From assembly GCA_039920745.1 (NCBI GenBank), contig JBDSDD010000026.1:31132-95131 (forward strand): DNA of 64,000 nt, read 5' to 3'. The notes beneath the pieces are model-generated. The model was given only the letters and a program-made list of their open reading frames with translations. It ran no database searches and was not told the origin of the DNA. A program made the translations under genes and the position numbers. This document shows, piece after piece, positions 16,203-28,134 of this stretch (position 1 is the first letter of the stretch; the number at the start of each line of letters is the position of its first letter). The DNA is from Scleromatobacter sp039920745. Its GTDB lineage: Bacteria > Pseudomonadota > Gammaproteobacteria > Burkholderiales > Burkholderiaceae_C.

Positions 16203-16232
16203 AACGCCCGGCACTGCCGGGCGTTGTCTTTT
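16203..16232 (+). terminator. Terminator downstream of tig
   Basis: A 10-bp stem AACGCCCGGC/GCCGGGCGTT (16203-16212 and 16216-16225) has a 3-base loop and is followed by GTCTTTT. It separates tig from the heat-shock promoter of clpP. Confidence 0.8.
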
Positions 16233-16243
16233 GGGGCAGGCGA

Positions 16244-16271
16244 CTTGCAATGGGTGGATCGACCGCCATCT
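16244..16271 (+). promoter_or_regulatory. Candidate sigma-32 (heat-shock) promoter of clpP-clpX
   Basis: CTTGCAA (16244-16250), a 13-base spacer and CGCCATCT (16264-16271) match the sigma-32 consensus CTTGAAA / CCCCATNT at 6 of 7 and 7 of 8 positions. The box lies 74 bases before clpP and just after the tig terminator. Confidence 0.65.
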
Positions 16272-16345
16272 CCGACGGTGGGGTCGCGCGTGACGCGACA
16301 TAATGGTCCTTCAGACCCTATTCAGCTACGGAAAAGAACTCCTCC

Positions 16346-16954
16346 ATGAGCGCACTAGAAACGCAAGCCTTGGGCATGGTGCCCATGGTCATCGAGACCT
16401 CCGGCCGCGGCGAACGCGCCTACGATATCTACTCGCGCCTGCTGCGTGAGCGGATCATTTTCCTGGTCGGGCCGGTCAACGATCATTCCGCCAACCTGGT
16501 GGTCGCCCAGCTGCTGTTCCTGGAGAGCGAGAACCCGGACAAGGACATCTCGCTGTACATCAACTCGCCGGGAGGCAGCGTCAGCGCCGGCATGTCGATC
16601 TTCGACACGATGAACTTCATCAAGCCCAACGTTTCGACCTTGTGCATCGGGCTGGCGGCCAGCATGGGCGCTTTCCTGCTGGCAGCGGGCGAGAAGGGCA
16701 AGCGCTTCTCGCTGCCGAACTCCAAGATCATGATCCACCAGCCGCTGGGCGGCATGCAGGGCCAGGCGACGGACATCGAGATCCACGCCCGCGAGATCCT
16801 GAAGACGCGCGAGCAGATGAACAGGATCACGGCCGAGCGCACGGGCCAGCCGCTCGAAAAGGTCGAAAAGGACACTGAACGGGACTATTTCATGTCCGCC
16901 GAAGAAGCGAAGACCTATGGCATCGTCGACCTGGTCGTGTCCAACCGCGGCTGA
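16346..16954 (+). CDS. clpP: ATP-dependent Clp protease proteolytic subunit
   Basis: This 202-residue serine peptidase forms the tetradecameric chamber that degrades proteins fed by ClpX or ClpA. The catalytic triad is complete: Ser106 in GLAASMGAF, His131 in MIHQPLGG and Asp180 in KDTERDYFMS. Length and N-terminus are normal, with the usual short propeptide region. It is followed 77 bases later by clpX and probably co-transcribed, under heat-shock control judging from the upstream promoter. Confidence 0.98.
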   Translation: MSALETQALGMVPMVIETSGRGERAYDIYSRLLRERIIFLVGPVNDHSANLVVAQLLFLESENPDKDISLYINSPGGSVSAGMSIFDTMNFIKPNVSTLCIGLAASMGAFLLAAGEKGKRFSLPNSKIMIHQPLGGMQGQATDIEIHAREILKTREQMNRITAERTGQPLEKVEKDTERDYFMSAEEAKTYGIVDLVVSNRG

Positions 16955-17031
16955 AGGCACTGGCCGGGCTGCGCGCCAGCTTGGTCTATCATTGTTTCTC
17001 ATTTCTCTTTTAGCAGGCTTCAAGCACGTCC

Positions 17032-18300
<1,269 letters not shown>

Positions 18301-18345
18301 TCTCGCTGCAAGTCCTGCGGCAATGCCGCAGCATCGGGTTGTCAT

Positions 18346-18373
18346 CTTGTAATTGAACGCTCGGGCCGCATGT
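18346..18373 (+). promoter_or_regulatory. Candidate sigma-32 (heat-shock) promoter of lon
   Basis: CTTGTAA (18346-18352), a 13-base spacer and CCGCATGT (18366-18373) match the sigma-32 consensus at 6 of 7 and 7 of 8 defined positions. The 13-base spacing equals that of the candidate upstream of clpP. It lies 28 bases before the lon ATG, after a small CTGCGGC/GCCGCAG hairpin at 18315-18331. Confidence 0.65.
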
Positions 18374-18401
18374 GGGCTCGAGAAAGAGAGGTCTCCCCCC
18401 T

Positions 18402-20834
<2,433 letters not shown>

Positions 20835-20925
20835 TTTTCGGGTTATAGTTTTCGCCCGGGTTGTCGCAAGACGCCCGGCGCTTGCAGTTCCGGGTGGCTT
20901 GCAAATCAGACTAAAAAAGTCGGGC

Positions 20926-20953
20926 TTGCCAAGTTGAACCAAACCGGTATAAA
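20926..20953 (+). promoter_or_regulatory. Sigma-70 promoter of the tRNA-Gly/tRNA-Cys unit
   Basis: TTGCCA (20926-20931), a 16-base spacer and TATAAA (20948-20953) lie about 75 bases before tRNA-Gly in a markedly AT-richer patch, as expected for a strong stable-RNA promoter. Confidence 0.65.
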
Positions 20954-21028
20954 CTGCTAGCTTCAGCAGGAAGACGAAAACTTCTAACGCAAAACGTTAT
21001 CGAGGTTGGAGTCCCAAAGTTGGGCCAT

Positions 21029-21104
<76 letters not shown>

Positions 21105-21112
21105 GGTTTTAG

Positions 21113-21141
21113 AAAAAGGGAAGCTCACGCTTCCCTTTTTT
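21113..21141 (+). terminator. Terminator between tRNA-Gly and tRNA-Cys
   Basis: A 12-bp stem AAAAAGGGAAGC/GCTTCCCTTTTT (21113-21124 and 21129-21140) has a TCAC loop and a further T. It should end transcription after tRNA-Gly, so tRNA-Cys needs read-through or its own promoter. Confidence 0.85.
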
Positions 21142-21190
21142 GTCAGAATTGTCGGTTCTGGCTTGCCTTTCCGGTCAGTCAGCCGCCAGC

Positions 21191-21264
21191 GGCGCGATAG
21201 CAAATCGGTTATGCAACGGATTGCAAATCCGTCTAGCCCAGTTCGACTCTGGGTCGCGCCTCCA
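21191..21264 (+). tRNA. tRNA-Cys (anticodon GCA)
   Basis: The acceptor arms GGCGCGA and TCGCGCC pair, TCCA ends the gene, and the anticodon loop TTGCAAA gives GCA. The length of 74 bases is normal for tRNA-Cys. Confidence 0.97.
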
Positions 21265-21273
21265 GGATTCAAG

Positions 21274-21299
21274 AACGCCTCGCAATTGCGAGGCGTTTT
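21274..21299 (+). terminator. Terminator downstream of tRNA-Cys
   Basis: The perfect palindrome formed by AACGCCTCGC and GCGAGGCGTT around AATT (21274-21297) is followed by TT. It lies 9 bases after the tRNA and about 100 bases from the convergent umuC gene. Confidence 0.8.
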
Positions 21300-21395
21300 G
21301 CTTTCCGAATCTGGTTCAAGCCGTTGCCGGCCAATCAACCCCGCGCTTGATGACGACGCGGCGACGTGTCACCCGCCTCGGTCGGCTCTCCTGCA

Positions 21396-22727
21396 TCACG
21401 CTCGCACGACCAGCAACTCGTCCCAGCGCGTCGTGAAGCGCGGCGAGCGCCGCTCCTGCTTGGTGGCCCACACGGGCACCTCGGCGCCGTTGCTCGCCAC
21501 GGCGGTCGTGCCCAGGCGCACCGAGTCTCGGCCGAAGCGGTTGTTGAGCGCGTCCAGCGCCGACATCAGCTTCGCGCGCGCGTCCCCCGCGGGTGCGGCC
21601 TCCGGAGAGGACGGCGCAAACAAGTCGAGCTCGCCTTGCGCGTGTCCCGCAGCCTGCAGGCCGGACAGCACGGCACCGGCCTTGGCGTAGCGGAAGCCGG
21701 AGCGGAAGTGCGAGCGTACGATGGCCGTGGCCGTGGCGACGAGCACGGCCGTGTCGCCGGTGGGGCGTGGCAGTGGCACGGTGACGTTGACGCCGTGCTG
21801 CCTGTCGGTGGCACGAAACGGGCTGGTGGTGAAGAACAGGCCGATGGCGCCCGCGACACTGCCTTGCTGGCGCAGGCGCTCGGCCGCGCGCGACGTGAAC
21901 TCGCCGACGGCCTCGATGATGCCGTCGACGTCGGTGATGGCGGTGCCGAACGAGCGCGATACCAGGATCTGCTGGCGCCGCGCGGGCGCGTCGTCGACGC
22001 TCATGCAGCACGTGCCACGCAACTCCAGCAGCGTTTTCTCCATCTTGACCGAGAACTGCGCACGCAGCGCGGCTGCGTCGGCGCGCACGAGGTCGAGGAC
22101 GGTGTGGATGCCGTCGGACTTCAGCGTCTCGGTGGTGCGCTTGCCGACCCCCCAGACGCAGCCGACCTCGGTGGCGGCGAACAGCGCATCGAGCTGGTGC
22201 GGGGCGAGGCGAGCGAAGTCGCAGACCTGCGCGAGGTGCGCGGGATAGGTGCCCGGCTTGCGATCCGCGGTCTTGCCGATGTGGTTGGCCAGCTTGGCCA
22301 AGGTCTTGGTGGCACCGAAGCCGACGCTGGTGGGCAGGCCCGTCTCCTGGAGGATGGCTGCGCGCATCGCGCGGCCGATGGCCTCCAGGTCGACGCGCAT
22401 GCCTTCGAAGTCGAGGAACGACTCGTCGACGCTGTAGACCTCCTGGCGCGGCGCGTAGCGGGCTTCAACGGCCATCATGCGGGCGCTCATGTCGGAATAC
22501 AGCTCGTGGTTGGCCGAGACCGCGATCAGGCCGGCCGTCTTCTCGAGATGGCGCACCTTGAACCAGGGGGCGGCCATCTCGATGCCCAGGTCCTTGGCTT
22601 CGTTGCTGCGCGCGATGCACGCGCCGTCGTTGGAGCTGAGGACGACCACCGGCCGGCCGACCAGCCGCGGCGCGAACACGCGCTCGCAGCTGACGTAGAA
22701 GTTGTTGCCGTCGACCAGCGCGTACAT
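21396..22727 (-). CDS. umuC: DNA polymerase V catalytic subunit (Y-family translesion polymerase)
   Basis: The 443-residue error-prone polymerase bypasses lesions as part of Pol V with two UmuD' subunits. The active-site acidic residues are intact: Asp6 in LVDGNNFYVSCE, and Asp101-Glu102 in YSVDESFLDF. A helix-hairpin-helix region (GVGKRTTETLKSDGIHTVLDL) and a C-terminal beta-clamp-binding-like stretch (GELDLFAP) are visible. It starts at ATG 22727, overlapping the umuD stop as TGATG, so the two are coupled. The polymerase looks fully functional, in contrast to the altered UmuD next to it. Confidence 0.95.
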   Translation of the reverse strand: MYALVDGNNFYVSCERVFAPRLVGRPVVVLSSNDGACIARSNEAKDLGIEMAAPWFKVRHLEKTAGLIAVSANHELYSDMSARMMAVEARYAPRQEVYSVDESFLDFEGMRVDLEAIGRAMRAAILQETGLPTSVGFGATKTLAKLANHIGKTADRKPGTYPAHLAQVCDFARLAPHQLDALFAATEVGCVWGVGKRTTETLKSDGIHTVLDLVRADAAALRAQFSVKMEKTLLELRGTCCMSVDDAPARRQQILVSRSFGTAITDVDGIIEAVGEFTSRAAERLRQQGSVAGAIGLFFTTSPFRATDRQHGVNVTVPLPRPTGDTAVLVATATAIVRSHFRSGFRYAKAGAVLSGLQAAGHAQGELDLFAPSSPEAAPAGDARAKLMSALDALNNRFGRDSVRLGTTAVASNGAEVPVWATKQERRSPRFTTRWDELLVVRA

Positions 22728-23179
22728 CAGGTGGCCAGCGACTTGATGACGGTGGTGACGACGCCCCAGACCTCCAGCGGCGTCTCCGGCGTGATCGTGA
22801 TGGCCGCAGTGACACCATCGTCTGCCACCAGGCGCGGCGGGGCGCCCGCCGGCTTCCTCGCGGGCAGTTCCAGGCGGCGGCAGGTCAGCTCGCCGGCCAC
22901 CACGGCGATGACGACCGAACCGTGGGTGGCGGTGAGCGCGCGGTCGACCAGCAGCACGTCGCCGTCGGCGATGCCCGCGCCGTGCATCGCGTCGCCCGCA
23001 GCGCGCATCACGAAGGTGGCGTCGGGATGGCGGATGAAGGCGTCGTTGAGGTCGACCCGACGCACCGTGGAATCCGTGCCGGGTGATCCGAAGGCGTTGG
23101 AGCTGCGCCGCACCGAGGCGGCGGGCGTCCCGTCGCGGCCGGCCGGGGTGCCGTCATCGAATTCGGAGTGGCTGTTCAT
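22727..23179 (-). CDS. umuD: UmuD-like Pol V accessory protein lacking the self-cleavage residues
   Basis: The 150-residue protein aligns along its length with E. coli UmuD (for example VDLNDAFIRHPDATFV, ISDGD-like IADGDVLLVDRALTATHG, and the C-terminal VWGVVTTVIKSL). The protease features are gone. The catalytic Ser60 equivalent is Ala64 (GDAM instead of GDSM; codon GCG at 22990-22988). The Lys97 equivalent is Arg101 (codon CGC at 22879-22877), with the Ser-Lys spacing of 37 preserved. The Cys24-Gly25 cleavage site reads Asn28-Ala29. It should therefore not undergo RecA-stimulated self-cleavage to UmuD'. An in-frame TGA directly before the ATG fixes the N-terminal limit. It is preceded by a LexA box and coupled to umuC. 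Confidence 0.88.
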   Translation of the reverse strand: MNSHSEFDDGTPAGRDGTPAASVRRSSNAFGSPGTDSTVRRVDLNDAFIRHPDATFVMRAAGDAMHGAGIADGDVLLVDRALTATHGSVVIAVVAGELTCRRLELPARKPAGAPPRLVADDGVTAAITITPETPLEVWGVVTTVIKSLAT

Positions 23180-23187
23180 TCATACAG
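23172..23187 (-). promoter_or_regulatory. LexA (SOS) box overlapping the umuD start codon
   Basis: The sequence is CTGT-N8-ACAG, the E. coli-type LexA consensus. On the minus strand it reads CTGTATGAATGAACAG, and the ATG of umuD (23179-23177) lies inside it. This places the operator at the transcription and translation start, implying tight SOS repression of umuDC and a leaderless or nearly leaderless mRNA. Confidence 0.8.
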
Positions 23188-23288
23188 TGTAGCGAACGAG
23201 GTCATGCACGCACAGCGGCTTCGAGCGCCAGCAGGTCGATTTCCCCACCTGGTTGCAAGGCGGCCTTCGCATCGGGTGCGTTCGACGC

Positions 23289-24311
23289 TCAGGGCCACAG
23301 GGCCATGAGCGCCTGCGCCAGGCGCGCGCCGCCGACGGTCAGCTGGTGCCTCTTGATCGGCGCCATCGAATCGTCGTAGCGGCCCGTCACCGGCGCCGTC
23401 CACTGGCCGTTCTGCTGCGGGCTGAACCTCAGGTCGCCGATCGCCACGCGGGCTTGTGCGAGCGTCGCGCTGGCCCATTCGGTCGACCAGGTGTCCATCG
23501 GGCCGTGCGTCGCGGGCTCGGCGCGCGCGAGTACGAGCCACGCCGCATCGATGTGGTTCGAGTGCAGCGCCTCCGGGATGGCGTCCCAGGTCGCGTGCAG
23601 CGTCTCGCTGCGGTGGTTGGTCGCCACGCGGATCGTGATCACCTTGTTGCCGCCGCGCGTGTCCAGCGCCCGGTCGAAGGGAGCGGCCAGCGGCTCGACC
23701 ACCGTGCCATTCGGGTCGAGGTACACCGTGCCGACGTGCAGTGGTTGCGTGATGTCGCCCGCGTAGTGCGCCAGCAGCAGCAGCGCCTCGCGCTTGTTCT
23801 TGATGTTGAACGGCGCCGGTGCGGGCTGGCCCTGCAGCACGCGCAGCGTCGCCGTGATCGCGGCGACGATGTCGAACGCGCGCGTACCCGTGTCGCCCAA
23901 TTGGTAGCGCTCGCGCTGGATCGATTCGTCGGTGTAGTGGTACTGCCTGTGGCACGACGCATCGTCGGGCGCATGCGGACAATTGGTGTCGTTGCGCTTG
24001 ACGAAGTCGATCATCTCCGCCTCGCCCTGCGGCGTCTCGTAGATCGCGCACGCCGGGTCCTTGCCGGCGGCTGTGTAGGCGAAGTTCCTGCGCGGGTCGA
24101 CGCCCTTGGCGCAGTCAGCCCATATCGCGGCCTGCTCCAGCGTCAGTCCGCGCAGCAGCGTGCGCACCTGCGCCTCGGCATGGGTGCCAGCGATCAGTCG
24201 GTCGGCCAGCGCGCCAATCGTCTGGTGCCCGTCTTCGCCCCAGGGCGCAGCGGCCGTGGTGAACAGGGCGGCAACGAGCGCGACGGCGCTGCGAAAGGTT
24301 TGACGTGGCAT
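23289..24311 (-). CDS. Secreted S1/P1-family nuclease
   Basis: This 340-residue protein would be an exported, three-zinc nuclease acting on single-stranded nucleic acid. After a signal peptide (SAVALVAALFTTAAA) comes the family N-terminus WGEDGHQTIGALA, in which Trp and His are zinc ligands. Further ligand motifs are HRQYHYTD, LLLLAHYAGDITQPLHVG and SNHIDAAW. The ATG at 24311 has AGAGGAA seven bases upstream, deciding the start. A Pro precedes the Trp that in known members becomes the mature N-terminus, so the cleavage point is unclear. It is divergent from the transglutaminase-like gene. Confidence 0.88.
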   Translation of the reverse strand: MPRQTFRSAVALVAALFTTAAAPWGEDGHQTIGALADRLIAGTHAEAQVRTLLRGLTLEQAAIWADCAKGVDPRRNFAYTAAGKDPACAIYETPQGEAEMIDFVKRNDTNCPHAPDDASCHRQYHYTDESIQRERYQLGDTGTRAFDIVAAITATLRVLQGQPAPAPFNIKNKREALLLLAHYAGDITQPLHVGTVYLDPNGTVVEPLAAPFDRALDTRGGNKVITIRVATNHRSETLHATWDAIPEALHSNHIDAAWLVLARAEPATHGPMDTWSTEWASATLAQARVAIGDLRFSPQQNGQWTAPVTGRYDDSMAPIKRHQLTVGGARLAQALMALWP

Positions 24312-24510
24312 CGAGGATTCCTCTGGACGAGCGGCTGGTAGTGCGCCGGCGCAGTGGACAGCGTGACGGGCCTGGGTGTCAATGTCACGCTGGCACGCAC
24401 GCAATTCCTAGGGCTTGCGATCACATGCGACCCGCGCGTCTGCGGCGACAATCGCTGCTCGAACGACGCCCGCTCAACGGGCGCGAGGCAAGAGCAGCAG
24501 GGGGGTTTCG

Positions 24511-27045
24511 ATGATTGCAGGCAAGCGCGTTCGCGCGGCGCGGGTGGCGCTGGGCGTCGCAGGGATGCTGGCGGCCGTGGCCGCCGGGGCGGCGGACTAC
24601 CGCATCGGTGCGACGCCGGCCTGGGTCCAGCCCGTTCCTTTCGACTCCGCGGCGCATCCGCAGGCCAACGCCGCCAACGTCGCGTTCGGCACGCGCTTCG
24701 ACCTGGTCGACGACCAGGTGCGGCTGACGCCCACCGGGCGCGAACGCTTCCACCACGTGGTCAGCGAGGCCGTCACCGCCAAGGGCATCGACGACTTGAG
24801 CCACCGCGAGGTCGATGTCGACCCGAGCTGGGAATCGCTGACGATCTCGCAGCTGGACGTCATCCGCGACGGCAAGCGCGTGTCGCGACTGCGCGACCTG
24901 CAGGTCAAGGTGCTGCAGCGCGAGCGCGACCTCGAGTCGCGCATCTACGACGGCCGCAAGTCGCTCAACCTCGACCTGCCGGACATCCGCGTCGGCGACA
25001 TCGTCGAGTTTGCCTACACGCGCAGCGGCGCCAACCCGGTCTTCCAGGGCCACCAGTCCGGCGACTTCGACATGGCATGGCGCGTGCCTGTCGCGCACCT
25101 GCATCGACGCTTGTCGTCGCCGAGCAGCCTGGGCCTGAATGTCGTCAATGTCGGCACGAGCACGCCGGCGGTGTCGACCGCCGCGGGCTTCGACGAGCGC
25201 GTGTGGGATCTGCAGGACGTGGCCGCGCTGCGCATGGAGTCGGCGGTGCCGGGCAGCTACAACCCGTACCCGTGGGTGCAGTGGACCGACTTCGCGTCCT
25301 GGGGCAAGGTGGCGCGCTGGGCCGAGCCGCTCTACAAGGTGCCCACGCGCCTGAGCCCCGCGCTGCAGGCGGCCGTCGACGCGATCGCGCAGCAGTCGCC
25401 CGACGGCGACGCACGCATCGTCGCGGTGCTGCGGCTGGTGCAGCAACAGGTGCGCTATCTCGGCGTCGAGATCGGTGCCGGCACGCACGCGCCGAGCCTC
25501 CCCGATATCGTCTACGCGCGGCGCTGGGGCGACTGCAAGGAGAAGGCGCTGCTGATGGTGACGATGCTGCGTGCGCTCGGCGTCGTTGCGCATCCGGCGC
25601 TCGTCAACACCGATCGCCACGGCGCCATCGAGCACGACCTGCCCAACACCGGCGCGTTCGACCACGTCATCACGCGCGTGCACTACAACGGCCTCGACTA
25701 CTGGCTCGATCCGACGCGTTCGCCGCAGCAGGGCACGCTCTACACCGTGTCGCAGCCCGCCTATGGCCGGGCGCTGGTGCTGGACGGCGAGTCCTCGGCG
25801 CTGGCGGCGATGCCGGCGCAGACGCTCGCCGCGCACTCCCGCGAGGTGCAGATCGACGTCGACAGCCGCGACGGCGTCGACAAGCCGGTCAAGTACGATG
25901 TGCGCACCACCTATCGCGGCTTCTCGGCCGACATGATCCGCGACGACCTGAGCGACGGCGAGCGCGCCGAGCTGCAGCGGCGCTACGTGAACTTCTACGC
26001 CGCGAGCTACCCGGGCATCCAGGTCTCGCGGCCATTCGACGTGCGCGACGACACCCACGCCAACGCCATCGTCGTCACCGAGCACTACACGATCAAGGAC
26101 TTCTGGCCCGTCGACCCGAAGGGCGGACGCCAGGCCTGGTTCCGCGTGCCCGAGATCGACAACGAGCTCAAGACGCCCGAGGAGCCGATCCGCACGATGC
26201 CGCTGGCCGTGCACGGGCCGCAGTCGGTGCGCGAACAGGTGCGGGTGCAGCTGCCGCTGGCCTGGCCCGACCGAGCCTACGAAAGATCGGTGGCCAATGA
26301 CGCGTTCAAGCTGACCAAGTCGGTGCAGGTGCGCGGCCGCACGCTCACCACGGACTACCTGCTGGAGATCACCAAGGACCAGGTCGAGTCGACGGCCGTC
26401 GCCAACTTCGCCGCCGACATCAACAAGGCCCAGGAACTGCTGGGCTACAGCCTGTCGACCGCCAAGGCCGACACGCCCCCGATCGGCGCAGCGGGCTTCA
26501 CGGCGCTGCGCATCGTGGGCGGCTTCGCGGTGCTGTTCCTGTGCGGCTGGTGGGCGCTGGGGTTGCGTCGTGCGCGTACCGCCGCCCATGGGCCCGGGCA
26601 GACCGTCGAACCAGCCGAGCTCGCGCACCCGCTGGTGTCCGACGAGATGCTGCACACCCCGGCCCCGAGACGTGCCGGCCGCTGGGTGCTGTGGTTCACC
26701 TGCCTGGCGAGCGCGGCGTTTGCGGGCTACTGCGCGTGGGCGTTGTTGACTGTCGACGAGCTGCCGACGCTGTTCACGACGGGCCTCGCGCTGCGCCTGG
26801 TGCCGCTGGCGTTCACGGCCGGCTGGTCCGGCATGCGGTTGTGGCAATCGCGCGGCGGTCGTGCGGCGCCGCCGTTGCCGTGGCGTTTCTTCGCGTTGCG
26901 CACCGTGATGCTGGCGATGTGGGCGGCCGGCATCCTGGTCGGCATGCATCGCGACGCGATGATCTGGGCGCTCGGAGCCTGGTTCCTGTGGATGGCGCTG
27001 CAATCGGCGCGCAATGCATGGACCCTTCTGAAGGCCCCGGTGTGA
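24511..27045 (+). CDS. DUF3857 and transglutaminase-like domain membrane protein
   Basis: The 844-residue protein starts with a signal peptide (VALGVAGMLAAVAAGAA) and continues with a DUF3857 beta-sandwich region to about residue 230. A transglutaminase/cysteine-protease-like core follows at about residues 290-400, with Cys in RRWGDCKEKALLM, His in GAFDHVITRV and Asp in YWLDPTR forming the usual triad. After another periplasmic region there are about four hydrophobic segments near the C-terminus (IVGGFAVLFLCGWWALGL and later). It is thus probably periplasmic and anchored in the inner membrane. Substrate and role are unknown. GGGGG lies eight bases before the ATG. Confidence 0.85.
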   Translation: MIAGKRVRAARVALGVAGMLAAVAAGAADYRIGATPAWVQPVPFDSAAHPQANAANVAFGTRFDLVDDQVRLTPTGRERFHHVVSEAVTAKGIDDLSHREVDVDPSWESLTISQLDVIRDGKRVSRLRDLQVKVLQRERDLESRIYDGRKSLNLDLPDIRVGDIVEFAYTRSGANPVFQGHQSGDFDMAWRVPVAHLHRRLSSPSSLGLNVVNVGTSTPAVSTAAGFDERVWDLQDVAALRMESAVPGSYNPYPWVQWTDFASWGKVARWAEPLYKVPTRLSPALQAAVDAIAQQSPDGDARIVAVLRLVQQQVRYLGVEIGAGTHAPSLPDIVYARRWGDCKEKALLMVTMLRALGVVAHPALVNTDRHGAIEHDLPNTGAFDHVITRVHYNGLDYWLDPTRSPQQGTLYTVSQPAYGRALVLDGESSALAAMPAQTLAAHSREVQIDVDSRDGVDKPVKYDVRTTYRGFSADMIRDDLSDGERAELQRRYVNFYAASYPGIQVSRPFDVRDDTHANAIVVTEHYTIKDFWPVDPKGGRQAWFRVPEIDNELKTPEEPIRTMPLAVHGPQSVREQVRVQLPLAWPDRAYERSVANDAFKLTKSVQVRGRTLTTDYLLEITKDQVESTAVANFAADINKAQELLGYSLSTAKADTPPIGAAGFTALRIVGGFAVLFLCGWWALGLRRARTAAHGPGQTVEPAELAHPLVSDEMLHTPAPRRAGRWVLWFTCLASAAFAGYCAWALLTVDELPTLFTTGLALRLVPLAFTAGWSGMRLWQSRGGRAAPPLPWRFFALRTVMLAMWAAGILVGMHRDAMIWALGAWFLWMALQSARNAWTLLKAPV

Positions 27046-27052
27046 ACCCGTG

Positions 27053-27721
27053 TCAGTCCACGGCGTCCGGGCCGGGGATCACCGCCGTCGCCCACGGCGC
27101 GTGCAGACGCCACCCCAGCGACTCGTAGAGCGCGCGCCCCGCGGGCGTGGCCACGAGCACGCCCGCGTGACGCCCGTGCGCATGCCCCAGCGCCTGCAGC
27201 GCGTGCATGACCGCACGCCCGAGGCCGCGCCGCTGGTGCGCGGGTTCGGTGACGATGCGGTCGTAGATCGCGCGCTGGTCGTCGAGCGCGAGATGCCCCG
27301 AAGCCGCGAGCGCGCCGTCGGGTGCATGCACCGCCACGTGAGCGCGCCGCGTGCGTGCGCCATCGTCGTCGACGTGCAGCGTGTAGCCCGCGGGCAGGGC
27401 AGTGCTGCCCTTGAACGGCGCGTCGCCGCAGACCAGCATGAATCCGTCCGGCTGCAGCTTCCACGGCAAGGGCAGCAGCGAGCGCAGTTCGTCAGCGGTG
27501 GCGCAGGCCTTCAGGAAGACCCAGGGCGTGGCGATGCTCGTGCCGAGCTCGCCCAGCGTCGGCGACGGCTGCGCGAACACGTAGCGGGCGACCTGGCGCG
27601 GGATGCCGACGTCGATGCGAAAGCCGTCGCCATGCGGCACCGGCGGCGCCACTTCGCGGGTGAGGGCCCAGCCGCGGATCCAGGCCATGAAGATGTCGGA
27701 GGGGGGGTTGGGGGTCTGCAT
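27053..27721 (-). CDS. GNAT-family N-acetyltransferase
   Basis: The 222-residue cytosolic protein has a C-terminal GNAT domain. Acetyl-CoA-binding motif A is visible in EPAHQRRGLGRAVMHAL, and motif B in LYESLGWRLH. The N-terminal half (MAWIRGWALTREVAPPVPHGDGFRID is split by motifs typical of an uncharacterised subgroup) is not recognisable as a known substrate domain. I chose the ATG at 27721 (MQTPNPPSD); a later ATG at 27688 is possible. Its stop is close to the convergent membrane-protein gene stop (27045). Substrate unknown. Confidence 0.8.
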   Translation of the reverse strand: MQTPNPPSDIFMAWIRGWALTREVAPPVPHGDGFRIDVGIPRQVARYVFAQPSPTLGELGTSIATPWVFLKACATADELRSLLPLPWKLQPDGFMLVCGDAPFKGSTALPAGYTLHVDDDGARTRRAHVAVHAPDGALAASGHLALDDQRAIYDRIVTEPAHQRRGLGRAVMHALQALGHAHGRHAGVLVATPAGRALYESLGWRLHAPWATAVIPGPDAVD

Positions 27722-27921
27722 TCGCGCGATTATCGCGAGCGCCGACGCGTCTTCGCAGAGGATCATCGGTGTGCAGCGATGCAGGTCGGTGGGCGGATCG
27801 CACATCGCCGCGTGGCCACGTTGCAGCACGCCTGACACCCTGCTGGCCGCCTCGGGGGACCGGTAGAACGCGTCGTCGCCGATCGCATCGCGGGCTGGGC
27901 TGCTGCCACAATGGACGCGCG

Positions 27922-28009
27922 CCCCGGTGGTGAAATTGGTCAGACACACGAGACTTAAAATCTCGCGCCTTCACGGGCATGGCGGTTCGAGTCCGCCCCG
28001 GGGCACCAA
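27922..28009 (+). tRNA. tRNA-Leu (anticodon UAA)
   Basis: The acceptor arms GCCCCGG and CCGGGGC pair and CCA is encoded at 28007-28009. The anticodon loop CTTAAAA gives TAA. A long variable arm makes 88 bases, as expected for class II tRNA-Leu. Confidence 0.97.
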
Positions 28010-28134
28010 TCGTCCAGCCCAGAATTCGAGCGTGCACGCTGGCCGACCTGGGCGAGTTCGGCGCCGCACTTTCGAGCCCTGTCTTTGCGTGCTTTCTTTC
28101 GATTGCACGGGCATTTCCGCCCGGCCACGGCGCC

